Shown: positions 33,291-42,532, numbered from the stretch's first letter. The stretch: DNA of 64,000 nt from DASUBV01 sp036510065 (GCA_036510065.1 DATCEO010000099.1:1-64000); one strand, 5' to 3'. Notes: generated from the sequence alone by a model not told the origin. Translations and numbers: made by a program.

Positions 33291-34373
33291 CTAGGAGGGC
33301 TTGGCGGCCCGGCTGCCGTCCGCACCGGGGGCGGGCTCGTGCGAGGGGCCGTCCGGCGAACTCCGCGGCTCCGGCGGCAGAAAGTCGTGCCGGCTGACGC
33401 GGCGGCGGAATACGTAGTAGGTCCAGGTCTGGTAGGCCAGCACGAACGGGAGGAAGATCACGGCGACGACGCTCATGACCTTGAGGGTGTAGGCCCCGGA
33501 CACCGTGTTGTGCACGGTGAGGTTGTAGGCGGCGCTGGTGGAGGAGATCATCACGTTGGGGTACAGGCCGGTGAAGATCGACACGATGCAGGCCGCCATC
33601 GTGACCGTGGTCGCGGCGAAGGCGAAGCCTTCGCGGTGGTCGCGGACCAGCCAGACGGCGGCGATGACGGCCAGGATGGCCAGCAGTTCCACCGGGTTGA
33701 GGAAGAAGGTGCTGCGCGCGGTCACATGGGTCCAGATGGCGAACGCCACGACGGCGGCGCCGGTCACCGGGGCGATCCGCCGGGCCAGCCGCCACGCCCG
33801 GTCGCGCATGTCGTCGGTGGTCTTCAGGCACAGGAACGTCGCGCCGGACAGCAGGCAGAGCAAGGCGAGCGTGATCCCGGTGAACAGCCCGTACGGCTGC
33901 AGCAGGTCCCAGAATGACCCGGTGTAGTCCTGGCTGGCATTGATGGGCAGCCCGTGCAGCAGGTCGCCCAGCACCACCCCGATCAGCAGCGGGGCCACCA
34001 GGCTGCCCCCGACCATCAGCCCGTCCCAGGTGCGCGTCCAGCGCGCCGCGTGACGCTTGCCGCGGTACTCAAACGATACGCCCCGGAGGATGAGGGCCAC
34101 CAGGAGCAGGACCAGCGCCAGGTAGAAGCCCGAGAGCATCGTGGCGTACCAGCCGGGAAACGCGGCGAAGATCGCGGCTGCGGCCACGATCAGCCAGACC
34201 TCGTTGCCGTCCCAGAGCGGCCCGATCGTGTTGATGGCAGCCCGGCGGCCGGCCTCGTCCTGGCCGACCACGCCGTGCAGCATGCCGACGCCGAAGTCGA
34301 AACCCTCCAGGACGAAGAAACCCGTCCACAAGACCGCGATGACGATGAACCAGAACGGGATGAGAGTATTCAT
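33291..34373 (-). CDS. cydB: Cytochrome bd-type oxidase subunit II
   Basis: A 360-residue subunit II of the quinol oxidase. Hallmarks are GFFVLEGFDFGVGML near the N-terminus, GPLWDGNEVWLIVAAAAIFAAFPGWYA, and about eight to nine TM helices. The ATG at 34371-34373 lies 7 nt after the cydA stop; a longer frame to 34415 overlaps cydA and is rejected. The charged, Pro-rich C-terminal tail (about 30 residues) is extra. No cydDC genes are in the window. Confidence 0.93.
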   Translation of the reverse strand: MNTLIPFWFIVIAVLWTGFFVLEGFDFGVGMLHGVVGQDEAGRRAAINTIGPLWDGNEVWLIVAAAAIFAAFPGWYATMLSGFYLALVLLLVALILRGVSFEYRGKRHAARWTRTWDGLMVGGSLVAPLLIGVVLGDLLHGLPINASQDYTGSFWDLLQPYGLFTGITLALLCLLSGATFLCLKTTDDMRDRAWRLARRIAPVTGAAVVAFAIWTHVTARSTFFLNPVELLAILAVIAAVWLVRDHREGFAFAATTVTMAACIVSIFTGLYPNVMISSTSAAYNLTVHNTVSGAYTLKVMSVVAVIFLPFVLAYQTWTYYVFRRRVSRHDFLPPEPRSSPDGPSHEPAPGADGSRAAKPS

Positions 34374-34380
34374 CGTGACC

Positions 34381-35766
34381 TCAGTACCGGACGGCCGGGA
34401 CCGGCCCGTCCGCATCGGCCTCGGCGCGGGCGGGCGGGAGCTGCTCGCGTGAGTACTTCAGCATCAGCAGCAGGTCGACCGTGGCCAGCGCGCCGTAGAG
34501 CAGGACGAAAACCACCAGGCTGATCACGATAGACGTCGAGCTGACCGACGAGGAGATCCCGTTCTTGGTCAGCATGATGCCCTGCACGATCCATGGCTGA
34601 CGGCCGCTCTCGGTCAGCAGCCAGCCCGCGGTATTCATCAGGAACGGGAGCACCGCGGCCCATATCGCCACCCACAGGAACAGCCGGGACGTCGCCAGTT
34701 TCCTGCGCCGGATCAGCCACAGCCCCCACAGCCCCAGGCCGAAGATCAGCACCCCGGTGTAGGCCATCACCCGCATGGACCAGTACTGGATGAAAACGTT
34801 CGGCACGTAATAACCCTTGCCGTACTGCTGGGAGTACTGCGACTGCAGCGGGTTCAGCCCGGTCACCTTGCCGTTCCAGTGGTTAGTGGCCAGCAGCGAC
34901 AGCAGGTGCGGGATCGCCAGGATCTTCGTCGGCGTCTGGTCCTGGTTGCCGCCGCCGATCTGGAACAGCGAGAACGAGCACGGCTGGCAGGTCGTCCACT
35001 GCGCCTCGGCCGCCGCGATCTTCATCGGCTGGTACTTCGCCTCGATCACCCCGAGCTCATCGCCCACCAGCATGGTGAACAGGATCGCCGGGACCAGGAC
35101 GATAAGCGCGAGCCGGGCCGACCGGGTGAACACCTCCCGCGCGCCGCCGTGCCGCAGCTGCCAGGCCGAGACGGCCAGCATGACCGCCGCGCCGGTGACC
35201 AGCGAGGCCAGCAGCACCTTGGAGTATCCCCACACGAATACCTGGTTGGTCAGCAGCGCCCAGATGTCATTCAGCTGCGGCTTGCCATTGACCATCACGT
35301 AGCCGACGGGATGCTGCATCCAGGAGTTGGCCGCCATGATGAACGCCGCCGACAAGATGCTGCCGAGCGCGACCAGCCAGATCGCCAGCAGGTGCACCCG
35401 CCGCGACAGCTTGTCCCAGCCGAACAGCCACAGCCCCAGGAACGTCGACTCCAGGAAGAACGCAGCCAGGCCCTCCATCGCCAGCGGCGCGCCGAAGATG
35501 TTGCCGACCAGCCGCGAGTACGCCCCCCAGTTCATCCCGAACTGGAACTCCTGCACGATGCCAGTCACCACGCCGATCGCGACGTTGATCACCAGCAGCG
35601 TGCCGAAGAACCGCGTCAGCCGCAGGTACTCCTCGCGCTTGCTCCGATACCAGGCCGTCTGCAGCAACGCGGTCAGGAACGCCAGCCCGATCGTGACCGG
35701 GACGAAGAAGAAATGATTCACCGTCACAAACGCGAACTGCCACCGCGCCAGGTCAACGTTAGTCAT
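34381..35766 (-). CDS. cydA: Cytochrome bd-type oxidase subunit I, with His-to-Lys at a haem ligand
   Basis: A 461-residue subunit I that oxidises quinol and reduces O2. The haem-d/b595 ligand H18 (VNHFFF), acidic channel residues E98/E106 (LAMEGLAAFFLEST), the Q-loop KIAAAEAQW, the Met of YWSMRVM, and ESGRQPW are present. The histidine normally at the start of the following helix (E. coli H186) is replaced by K183 (FVWGYSKVLLASLVTGA). The short Q-loop carries a CQPC pair (C260, C263). It is read between a small membrane protein gene and cydB in one operon governed by the palindrome at 36172-36190. Confidence 0.93.
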   Translation of the reverse strand: MTNVDLARWQFAFVTVNHFFFVPVTIGLAFLTALLQTAWYRSKREEYLRLTRFFGTLLVINVAIGVVTGIVQEFQFGMNWGAYSRLVGNIFGAPLAMEGLAAFFLESTFLGLWLFGWDKLSRRVHLLAIWLVALGSILSAAFIMAANSWMQHPVGYVMVNGKPQLNDIWALLTNQVFVWGYSKVLLASLVTGAAVMLAVSAWQLRHGGAREVFTRSARLALIVLVPAILFTMLVGDELGVIEAKYQPMKIAAAEAQWTTCQPCSFSLFQIGGGNQDQTPTKILAIPHLLSLLATNHWNGKVTGLNPLQSQYSQQYGKGYYVPNVFIQYWSMRVMAYTGVLIFGLGLWGLWLIRRRKLATSRLFLWVAIWAAVLPFLMNTAGWLLTESGRQPWIVQGIMLTKNGISSSVSSTSIVISLVVFVLLYGALATVDLLLMLKYSREQLPPARAEADADGPVPAVRY

Positions 35767-35799
35767 CTGCTCCCCTAACCAGAGGACTCACGACGGCGC

Positions 35800-35839
35800 G
35801 GGTCCTGAGCTCCCGGCCCCGGCCGCGTGCTCAGGACCC
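35800..35839. other. Hairpin overlapping the small-protein stop, before cydA
   Basis: Perfect 11-bp arms GGGTCCTGAGC and GCTCAGGACCC with an 18-nt loop cover the stop codon of the upstream small gene. It could be a partial terminator or an RNA-processing site that sets the ratio between the small protein and CydAB. Confidence 0.5.
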
Positions 35840-36112
35840 GGCGGCCTGACGGGCGGGGACGCCGTTATTCCAGGCGGCCGTGCCGGCCGCCGCGGCGGTT
35901 CTGGCCTGGGCCCACTTGATCTTCGCCAGCTCGCTGGGCGGCACCTCCATCGCCTGGATCCACTGGCGCGTCGCCGAGATCACGTGCAGTCCCCCGACGG
36001 CCAGGCCGACCAGGGCGATCATCCCGCCGACGGCGACGAGCCCGGCGCCCGTGACGAGGGGCGCGGTCCGGAGTTCCGGCAGGTTGCTGCTTTTTGACGT
36101 GTTATTCGACAT
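35831..36112 (-). CDS. Small single-TM protein upstream of cydAB
   Basis: A 93-residue protein I do not recognise. A Ser/Asn-rich start leads to one TM helix (about 18-42, LVTGAGLVAVGGMIALVGLAVGG), then an amphipathic charged part with RQWIQAMEVPPSELAKIKWAQA and an Ala-rich tail. It is first in the cyd operon, 64 nt before cydA, with GGGAC upstream of its ATG. Position suggests an accessory subunit or assembly factor of the oxidase, in the way small CydX-like proteins act elsewhere, but it is larger and unrelated by eye. Confidence 0.7.
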   Translation of the reverse strand: MSNNTSKSSNLPELRTAPLVTGAGLVAVGGMIALVGLAVGGLHVISATRQWIQAMEVPPSELAKIKWAQARTAAAAGTAAWNNGVPARQAAGS

Positions 36113-36171
36113 GACACCGTCCCGAGTGTGAGTCTTTGAGGACCACCTTCGTCCCGCCGATGCCGCCAAGC

Positions 36172-36190
36172 ATCACCCTGCCAGGGTGAT
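36172..36190. promoter_or_regulatory. Regulon palindrome, site H
   Basis: ATCACCC-TGCCA-GGGTGAT, a perfect 7-bp pair, 60 nt before the small-protein/cydAB operon and 85 nt from the GMC start. Confidence 0.8.
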
Positions 36191-36221
36191 TGCCGCCGCC
36201 ATTCGGCCGATGTTCGCGGCT

Positions 36222-36240
36222 CTCACCCGGCGGGGGTGAT
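36222..36240. promoter_or_regulatory. Regulon palindrome, site I
   Basis: CTCACCC-GGCGG-GGGTGAT, 35 nt before the GMC start and 50 bp centre-to-centre from site H. Two sites in one divergent promoter region. Confidence 0.75.
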
Positions 36241-36274
36241 GCGACCGCGAGGCCGGCACAACGAGATTGGATGG

Positions 36275-37828
36275 GTGACCGAAAAATATGACGTGATCAT
36301 CGTAGGCAGCGGCGCCGGCGGGGGGACGCTAGCACACACGCTGGCGCCGTCGGGCAAGCGGATACTCCTGCTGGAACGCGGCGATTTCCTGCCACGCGAG
36401 ACCGAGAACTGGAATCCCGGCCCGGTGTTCGTGGACGGAAGGTACATCTCGCCGGACCCGTGGTACGACGCCGACGGCAAGGCCTTCCAGCCGCAGGTCC
36501 ATTACTACGTCGGCGGGGCGACCAAGCTGTACGGGGCGGCCCTGTACCGGCTGCGCCCCGAGGACTTCGGCGAGATCCAGCATGCTGACGGCCTGTCGCC
36601 GGCCTGGCCGCTCAGCTACGACGACTTCGAGCCCTGGTACACCAGGGCCGAGTGGCTCTATCAGGTCCGCGGCGTCCACGGCGAGGACCCGACCGAGGGC
36701 CACTACTCCAAGGACTACCCGTGGCCTCCGGTCTCGCACGAGCCGCGGATCCAGGAGATCTCCGATGCCCTGACCGCGGGCGGCTACCATCCCTTCCACG
36801 CGCCCTGCGGCATCCTGCTCAATGAGGCCAACCGCCCGCTGAGCCAGTGCATCCGCTGCGCGACCTGCGACGGCTATCCGTGCCTCGTGCACGCCAAGGC
36901 TGACGCCGACATCATCGCCGTGCGGCCGCTGCTCGATCAGCCGAACGTGACCCTGCTGGTCAACGCCGAGGTGGAGCGGCTGGAGACCGACCCGTCGGGC
37001 CGCACGGTCAGCCGGGTCCAGGTCAGCCGCGACGGCAGCCAGGAACTCTACGAGGCCGACATCGTCGTGATCTGCGCCGGCGCCGCCAACAGCGCCAAGA
37101 TCCTGCTCCGGTCGGCCTCCGACCAGCACCCGGCTGGCCTGGCCAACGGATCGGACCAGGTTGGCCGGAACTACATGTACCACAACAGCAAGGCCATCGT
37201 CGCAATCGATACCGAGCGCAACGGCACGGTCTTCCAGAAGACTCTCGGGCTGAACGACTTCTACTTCGCCAGGAACGGCCGGGAGTGGCCGCTGGGCAAC
37301 ATCCAGATGCTCGGCAAGTCCAACGCGATGGCGATGAAGGGCGAGGAGCCCAAGCTCACCAAGCTGGCCCCGAAGTTCAGCCTGGAGGAAGTGGCCAAGC
37401 ACGCCGTCGACATCTGGCTGACGACCGAGGACGTGCCCAAGCCGGACAACCGGGTCACCGTCGACCGCGACGGGCGGGTGCACCTGGCCTACACCCAGAC
37501 CAACGACACCGAGGCGGACGGGCTGTACCACGAGACCCGCAAGCTGCTCAACCACATCGGGATCGCCGCCCACCACGTCCTGTCCAAGAACTTCTACATG
37601 AGCATGGACGTGCCCGTGGCCGGGGTGGCGCACCAGTCGGGCACCTGCCGGTTCGGCACGGATCCGGCTACCTCCGTGCTCGATGTCAACTGCAAGGCGC
37701 ACGAGGTCGACAACCTGTACGTCGTCGACACCAGCTTCTTCCCGAGTATCGGAGCCATGAACCCGGCGCTCACCGCCATGGCCAACGCGATCCGCGTCGG
37801 CGAGCACCTGATGAGCCGGATGGCATGA
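36275..37828 (+). CDS. GMC-family FAD oxidoreductase with Cys cluster
   Basis: A 517-residue flavoprotein that oxidises an alcohol or sugar. The FAD Rossmann motif VIIVGSGAGGGTLA is near residue 7; the C-terminal GMC domain has AHQSGTCRFGTDP and NLYVVDTSFFPSIGAMNPALT. A cysteine cluster C192-x2-C195-x2-C198-x4-C203 (CIRCATCDGYPC) is unusual outside sugar-dehydrogenase-like members. I take the GTG at 36275 since the longer frame starts inside site I. GH15 follows 76 nt downstream in the same direction, suggesting that a released sugar is oxidised; no secretion signal is seen. Confidence 0.85.
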   Translation: MTEKYDVIIVGSGAGGGTLAHTLAPSGKRILLLERGDFLPRETENWNPGPVFVDGRYISPDPWYDADGKAFQPQVHYYVGGATKLYGAALYRLRPEDFGEIQHADGLSPAWPLSYDDFEPWYTRAEWLYQVRGVHGEDPTEGHYSKDYPWPPVSHEPRIQEISDALTAGGYHPFHAPCGILLNEANRPLSQCIRCATCDGYPCLVHAKADADIIAVRPLLDQPNVTLLVNAEVERLETDPSGRTVSRVQVSRDGSQELYEADIVVICAGAANSAKILLRSASDQHPAGLANGSDQVGRNYMYHNSKAIVAIDTERNGTVFQKTLGLNDFYFARNGREWPLGNIQMLGKSNAMAMKGEEPKLTKLAPKFSLEEVAKHAVDIWLTTEDVPKPDNRVTVDRDGRVHLAYTQTNDTEADGLYHETRKLLNHIGIAAHHVLSKNFYMSMDVPVAGVAHQSGTCRFGTDPATSVLDVNCKAHEVDNLYVVDTSFFPSIGAMNPALTAMANAIRVGEHLMSRMA

Positions 37829-37904
37829 CCAGGCCCCGTCTCGACGAAGAGAAGGCGCAAGTCTCAGCTGTTCCTCTCCAGACTGCGAAAGGCCAGGGGC
37901 TCCG

Positions 37905-39779
37905 ATGAGCATGTTCCCGCCGATAGCCGATTACGGATTCCTGTCGAACTGCGAGCAGAGCTGCCTGGTCGCCCCCGACGGGTCGGTCGAGTGGCTGTGC
38001 CTGCCGCGCCCCGATGCCCCGAGTGTCTTCGGGGCGCTCCTGGACCGGGCCGCGGGGCTGTTCAGGTTCGGGCCCGGCAACACTCGCGTTCCCCAGCACC
38101 GCCGGTACGTGCCGGGGACGATGGTGCTGGAGACGACCTGGCAGACGCCGACCGGATGGATGGTCGTGCAGGACTTCCTGGCCGTAGGGCCGATCCAGCG
38201 CGAGGGCCGGCGCCCGGACTACCACCGGGCTCCGGCGGACTTCGGCGCCGTCGGCGCGCTGGTCCGGATCGCGACGTGCATCAGCGGCCGGGTCGAGGCC
38301 GTCGTGAACTGCGCCCCGCTGTTCAAATACGGTGCTGTAGGCGGCACCTGGGACTATCAGGGCGACGGCTACGACGCGATGACCATCACCCCCGCGGAGG
38401 GTGACCTGCAGCTCGAGCTGGCGGGCAGCATCCCGCTGGGCGTCCTCGGCGCCCGCAGCTACGGTCGCACGACGCTCGCCAAGGGCGAGTCGGCCTACGT
38501 CACGCTGTCCTGGGGCGACGGCAACGTCCCGGCCAGCCAGGACGAGGCTTTCAGCGCGCTGAGCACCACCGTCGATTACTGGCGCGACTGGCTGAGCTCG
38601 GCCAAGATCCCCGACCATCCGTGGAAGACCTACCTCGACCGCAGCGCCCTGACCCTGAAGGGGCTCAGCTACGCCCCGACGGGTGCCATCATGGCTGCCG
38701 CCACGACGTCGCTGCCGGAGACTCCGGGCGGGGCGCGCAACTGGGACTATCGCTTCACCTGGATCAGGGACTCGGCGTTCATGCTGCGCTCGCTCTACCG
38801 CCTGGGCTTTGACTGGGAAGCGATCGAGTACTGGGGATTTGTCATCGACGCGGTCAGCGCGGGCGACCTGCACGGCAAGCTCGAGCTGCAGATCATGTAC
38901 GGCATCGGCGGGGAACGCGACCTCACCGAGCACACTCTCGACCACCTGTCCGGATACGAGGGAGCGCGCCCCGTCCGGGTGGGCAACGGCGCCTATAACC
39001 AGCAGCAGCACGACGTGTGGGGCATGATTCTGGACGCGCTGGATGTCCAGTTCCACCGCGGAGCGGCGCAGATCGTGGCGCCGGTGTGGGAAGGGCTGGC
39101 CGGGTTCGTGGACGCCGCCCTGGAGCACTGGCGAGAGCCCGATCAGGGTATCTGGGAAGTCCGCGGCGACCCTAAGCACTTCACGGCATCCAAGGTGATG
39201 TGCTGGGTAGCCGCCTCGCGCGGCGCCGACCTCGCGGAAGAGCGAGGCTCTGAGGAGCGCGCCAAGCGCTGGCGGGCCGGCGCCGACGAGATCAAGGCCG
39301 AGATCCTGGACAAGGGTGTGTCCAAGCGCGGGGTGTTCCGCCAGCATTACGAGACCGATGACCTCGACGCCTCGCTGTTGCTGCTGCCCATCATGGGGTT
39401 CCTGCCCCCCGACGACAAGCGCGTCAGGGCGACTGTGCTGGCCATTGCCGACGAGCTGACCCAGGACGGGCTGGTCCTGCGCTACCAGGTCGAGGGCACC
39501 GACACCGGGTTCGACGGCGCGGAGGGCACCTTCACGATCTGCTCCTTCTGGCTGGTGAGCGCGCTGGCCATGATCGGCGAGACCGATCGTGCGCGGGCCC
39601 TGTGCCAGAAGCTGCTGTCGTTCGCGGGACCACTGCAGCTCTACGCGGAGGAGATCGATGCCACGACGGGACAGCACCTGGGCAATTTCCCCCAGGCCTT
39701 CACCCACCTGGCCCTCATCGAGGCCGTCTCGCTGCTCATCGAGTCCGAGCCGCAGGAGGGCCTGGCTTCCCTGCGGTAA
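37905..39779 (+). CDS. GH15 glycoside hydrolase (trehalase/glucoamylase type)
   Basis: A 624-residue GH15 enzyme with the N-terminal beta domain (PPIADYGFLSNCEQSCLVAPDG, VEWLCLPRPDAPSVFG) and the (alpha/alpha)6 catalytic barrel containing NWDYRFTWIRDSAFMLRSLYRLGF, HDVWGMILDAL, GIWEVRGDPKHFTASKVMCWV and the final FPQAFTHLALIEAV. This is the layout of actinobacterial GH15 trehalases and glucoamylases. It is cytosolic and would release glucose from trehalose or alpha-glucans. AGGGG precedes the ATG. Transcribed with the GMC gene. Confidence 0.92.
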   Translation: MSMFPPIADYGFLSNCEQSCLVAPDGSVEWLCLPRPDAPSVFGALLDRAAGLFRFGPGNTRVPQHRRYVPGTMVLETTWQTPTGWMVVQDFLAVGPIQREGRRPDYHRAPADFGAVGALVRIATCISGRVEAVVNCAPLFKYGAVGGTWDYQGDGYDAMTITPAEGDLQLELAGSIPLGVLGARSYGRTTLAKGESAYVTLSWGDGNVPASQDEAFSALSTTVDYWRDWLSSAKIPDHPWKTYLDRSALTLKGLSYAPTGAIMAAATTSLPETPGGARNWDYRFTWIRDSAFMLRSLYRLGFDWEAIEYWGFVIDAVSAGDLHGKLELQIMYGIGGERDLTEHTLDHLSGYEGARPVRVGNGAYNQQQHDVWGMILDALDVQFHRGAAQIVAPVWEGLAGFVDAALEHWREPDQGIWEVRGDPKHFTASKVMCWVAASRGADLAEERGSEERAKRWRAGADEIKAEILDKGVSKRGVFRQHYETDDLDASLLLLPIMGFLPPDDKRVRATVLAIADELTQDGLVLRYQVEGTDTGFDGAEGTFTICSFWLVSALAMIGETDRARALCQKLLSFAGPLQLYAEEIDATTGQHLGNFPQAFTHLALIEAVSLLIESEPQEGLASLR

Positions 39780-39820
39780 ACGGCCCGCGTCCAGCAGGAT
39801 GTGAGGCTGGCGAGGCGCAG

Positions 39821-42532
39821 TCAGAGCAGCCCCAGGCTCCTGGCGCGGCGGACCGCTTCGCCCCGGCTGGCTGCTCCGAGCTTGCGGAAGATGCTCTTGA
39901 GGTGAGTCTTGACCGTGTTCACGGAGAGGTACATCGCCTGGGCGATCTCCTGGGTGCTCAGCATTCCTGACGCGAGGCGCAGGACCTCGCGCTCGCGGCC
40001 GCTGAGCCGCTCAACGACCACCGGGGCTGAGGGGCTGCTGGCCGGGCGGCCCGTGGTCTCGAGGCGGCCCATGGTCTCGCTGTGGCGTGCTGGCCCGGCC
40101 TGAAGGAGCCCAGGGTAAGCGCCGCCCAGGTCCGGGCAGTATTCCAGCGCGGGCAGGATCCAGGCCCGGTTCATGGCGAAAGGAAGCCGGCGGCGTTCTG
40201 GCTCGCCGAGGTGCAGGGCGCGTTCGAGCGAGCGGCGCCCCCGGGCCCGGTCACCGCCCCGGTAGCTGAGCAGGGCGTCGGTGAGATAGGCCTGCAGCTG
40301 GTCGGCGGCATTGCCGGGCGGAGCGCCGGCCGGGCTGGCCAGGGACTGCCGCGCTGCCTGGAGATCTCCTGCGGCCAGGAAGGCGCGGGCTAGCGCCACC
40401 GCCGCATCGAGAGTGAATCCGGCGTCCCCGGCGCGGCGTGCGGCGTCGAGGGCTGCCTCGATATCCCCGGCTGCGGTGCTGGCCTGCGCCTCAGCGACGG
40501 TGAGCAGGTGGTCCAGCCACGGCGGCGGTGACCAGCTAGCACGGGCGCGCTGAATCAGCTCGGCGGCGGCTGGCCCGTGGCCCCGGGCCAGGGCGCCGCG
40601 GGCTGCCACCAGGCAGACGACGGCGCCGATCAGCCGGTCAGGATGAGCGCGCAGGCTGGCCTCGGCCTGCCTCAGCTGGCTGCGCCAGCCGGTCAGTTCG
40701 TTGCGCTCCAGGTGCACCAGCGCGAGCGCCGCGGCCGCGGCCGCGGCCGGGACCGGCGGATCGCCTCGGCCGCCGCCCCCAGGCGGATGAGTCCCCGCCT
40801 GGGCCAGCTGGGTGGCGCGGCTTAGCCGGCCGCGCAGGGCCTCGATCAGGGCGAGGTGCCCGTGGCAGGCCGCCCGCTCGCCGCTGCCTTCAGGTGCGGT
40901 AGCCGCCGCGCCGGCGAAAGCCGCGGCCGCCGCGCCAGGATCACCGGACCAGAACGCGACGACACCACGGCCAGCCAGCACGTGCGCGCAAGTCTCCGGG
41001 CGCCACTTGCGCAGGCCGTGCGAGAGCCGTTCGAACATGGTCTCGGCCTGGGCGGCAGCAGCCCTGGCCGCGCCGAGATCCCCGGACCGGCGAGACGCAG
41101 CGAGGCGGAGCGTCGCAGCCGCCAGCCGGGCGGGGACTTCCTGGTCAGCGGGGAGCCGAGCGAGACTTTCCTCCGCCGCCGCGATCAAGCTGCCTGCGGC
41201 CCGGTCATGGTGGTCCGCCAGCTCCAGCGCCACGGCCGCCAGCAGGGACGGTGGCTGCGCCGGGCAGTCTGGCAGCGTTTCGGGAACGGGTATCCGCCGC
41301 AGGGCGTCGGCAACCGGGGCGCTGCCGCCCGGCTGGAGGAGCTCGCCGATGGCCAGCTCATCCACGACGATCCGCGCCGCCAGCGGCCAGTCCTTGACCT
41401 GCGCCGCGTGCGCGACGGCCTGCTCCAGCATCCCGTTGCGCTGGTACCAGCTGGCTGCCTGCCGGTGCAGGCTGGCCGCGCGGCCCGGAGACTCCCGCCG
41501 CAGCTTCAGCCGCAGCACCTCGGCCAGCGTGGAATGGTAGCGGTACCATCCGCGGCCGAGCGGCTGGACGAATGCCCCGGAATGGGCCAGCGCCGCCAGG
41601 TGGCTGCCGGCCCGCTCATCTCCGGTCAGCTCCCGGGCCAGGCCGGCGCTGACCCGGTCCAGGATGCTGGTGCGCAGCATCAGCTCCCGCTCGGCGGCCG
41701 GCTGCGCGTCGAGCACCTCTCCCACCAGGTAACTGGTCAGGGCATTGTCCTCGGCGGCCAGGTTCTTGATGAAGAGATCGGGGTCGGGATGGCCATCCAG
41801 CGAGAGCGCGGCCAGCCGCAGGCCAGCGGCCCAGCCCTCCACCCGCTCGGTGATGAGGTCGACCGCCCCGGCTGGCAGCGTGAGGCCGTGCTGTCCCATC
41901 AGCAGCGCCGCTTCCGGGACGGTGAAGGCCAGGTCACCAGCGCGGATTTCGGTCAGCTCCCCGGCCAGCCGGTGCCGGTGCAGCGGCAGGAGCGGGTCGA
42001 TCCGCGCGGCCGCCACCAGGCGCAGGCCCGGCCGCGCGCACTTCAGCACATAGGCTAGCTCCTCCAGTGGCTCGGGCGCGGTCAGGAGATGGAGATCATC
42101 CAGGACCAGGACCAGGGGTGACTCGAGCGCGGCCAGGACCGACGCCAGCTGGCGCAGGAAGGCGCGGCCGCTGGGGCCTTCCTGCGGGAGCCCTAGCACT
42201 GTCCCCGGAACATCAGCACCGGCCTGCCGCAGCGCCGTCACGACATACGACCAGAAGCTGCCCGGCTTGTTGTCGTACTCGTCCAGGGTCACCCAGGCAA
42301 GGCGCCCCGGCGTCCCAGTCGAGGCGGCCCAGGAGGCCAGCGCCATCGTCTTGCCTGCGCCGGGCGGGCCGGTGACCACGGTCAGCGGCCCGTCGGAACC
42401 CTCAGCGATCCGCCTGTCCAGGCGCAGCCGGGCGACCATCCAGGGTGGCAGCCGCGGTGCGGTGAGCTTGGCCGCCAGGACAAGATCGTCAGCCTCCGGG
42501 CTCTCTGAACGCGTCGTCGTTGCGGTCGTCAT
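39821..42532 (-). CDS. LAL-type (MalT-like) LuxR regulator 4
   Basis: A 903-residue LAL regulator, Walker A GPPGAGKT (55-62), LVLVLDDLHLL, ARIDPLLPLHRHRLAGEL, RYHSTLAEVLRLKLRRE, TPR-like region and HTH (LSGREREVLRLA, recognition helix SVNTVKTHLKSIFRKLGA). It matches LAL2 block by block and is of equal length, so the two are recent duplicates. GAGG lies 5 nt before the ATG. A variant palindrome lies 150 nt upstream. It converges with GH15 (41 nt apart). Confidence 0.9.
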   Translation of the reverse strand: MTTATTTRSESPEADDLVLAAKLTAPRLPPWMVARLRLDRRIAEGSDGPLTVVTGPPGAGKTMALASWAASTGTPGRLAWVTLDEYDNKPGSFWSYVVTALRQAGADVPGTVLGLPQEGPSGRAFLRQLASVLAALESPLVLVLDDLHLLTAPEPLEELAYVLKCARPGLRLVAAARIDPLLPLHRHRLAGELTEIRAGDLAFTVPEAALLMGQHGLTLPAGAVDLITERVEGWAAGLRLAALSLDGHPDPDLFIKNLAAEDNALTSYLVGEVLDAQPAAERELMLRTSILDRVSAGLARELTGDERAGSHLAALAHSGAFVQPLGRGWYRYHSTLAEVLRLKLRRESPGRAASLHRQAASWYQRNGMLEQAVAHAAQVKDWPLAARIVVDELAIGELLQPGGSAPVADALRRIPVPETLPDCPAQPPSLLAAVALELADHHDRAAGSLIAAAEESLARLPADQEVPARLAAATLRLAASRRSGDLGAARAAAAQAETMFERLSHGLRKWRPETCAHVLAGRGVVAFWSGDPGAAAAAFAGAAATAPEGSGERAACHGHLALIEALRGRLSRATQLAQAGTHPPGGGGRGDPPVPAAAAAAALALVHLERNELTGWRSQLRQAEASLRAHPDRLIGAVVCLVAARGALARGHGPAAAELIQRARASWSPPPWLDHLLTVAEAQASTAAGDIEAALDAARRAGDAGFTLDAAVALARAFLAAGDLQAARQSLASPAGAPPGNAADQLQAYLTDALLSYRGGDRARGRRSLERALHLGEPERRRLPFAMNRAWILPALEYCPDLGGAYPGLLQAGPARHSETMGRLETTGRPASSPSAPVVVERLSGREREVLRLASGMLSTQEIAQAMYLSVNTVKTHLKSIFRKLGAASRGEAVRRARSLGLL

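Noticed and set aside
38384..38404. ATCACCC and GGGTGAC halves inside the GH15 gene
   Set aside because: The spacer is 7 nt and the site is in the middle of a conserved coding region, so a chance match.
36329..39707. Long minus-strand frames over the GMC and GH15 genes
   Set aside because: Low-complexity His/Val/Gly shadows; the plus-strand products carry clear motifs.
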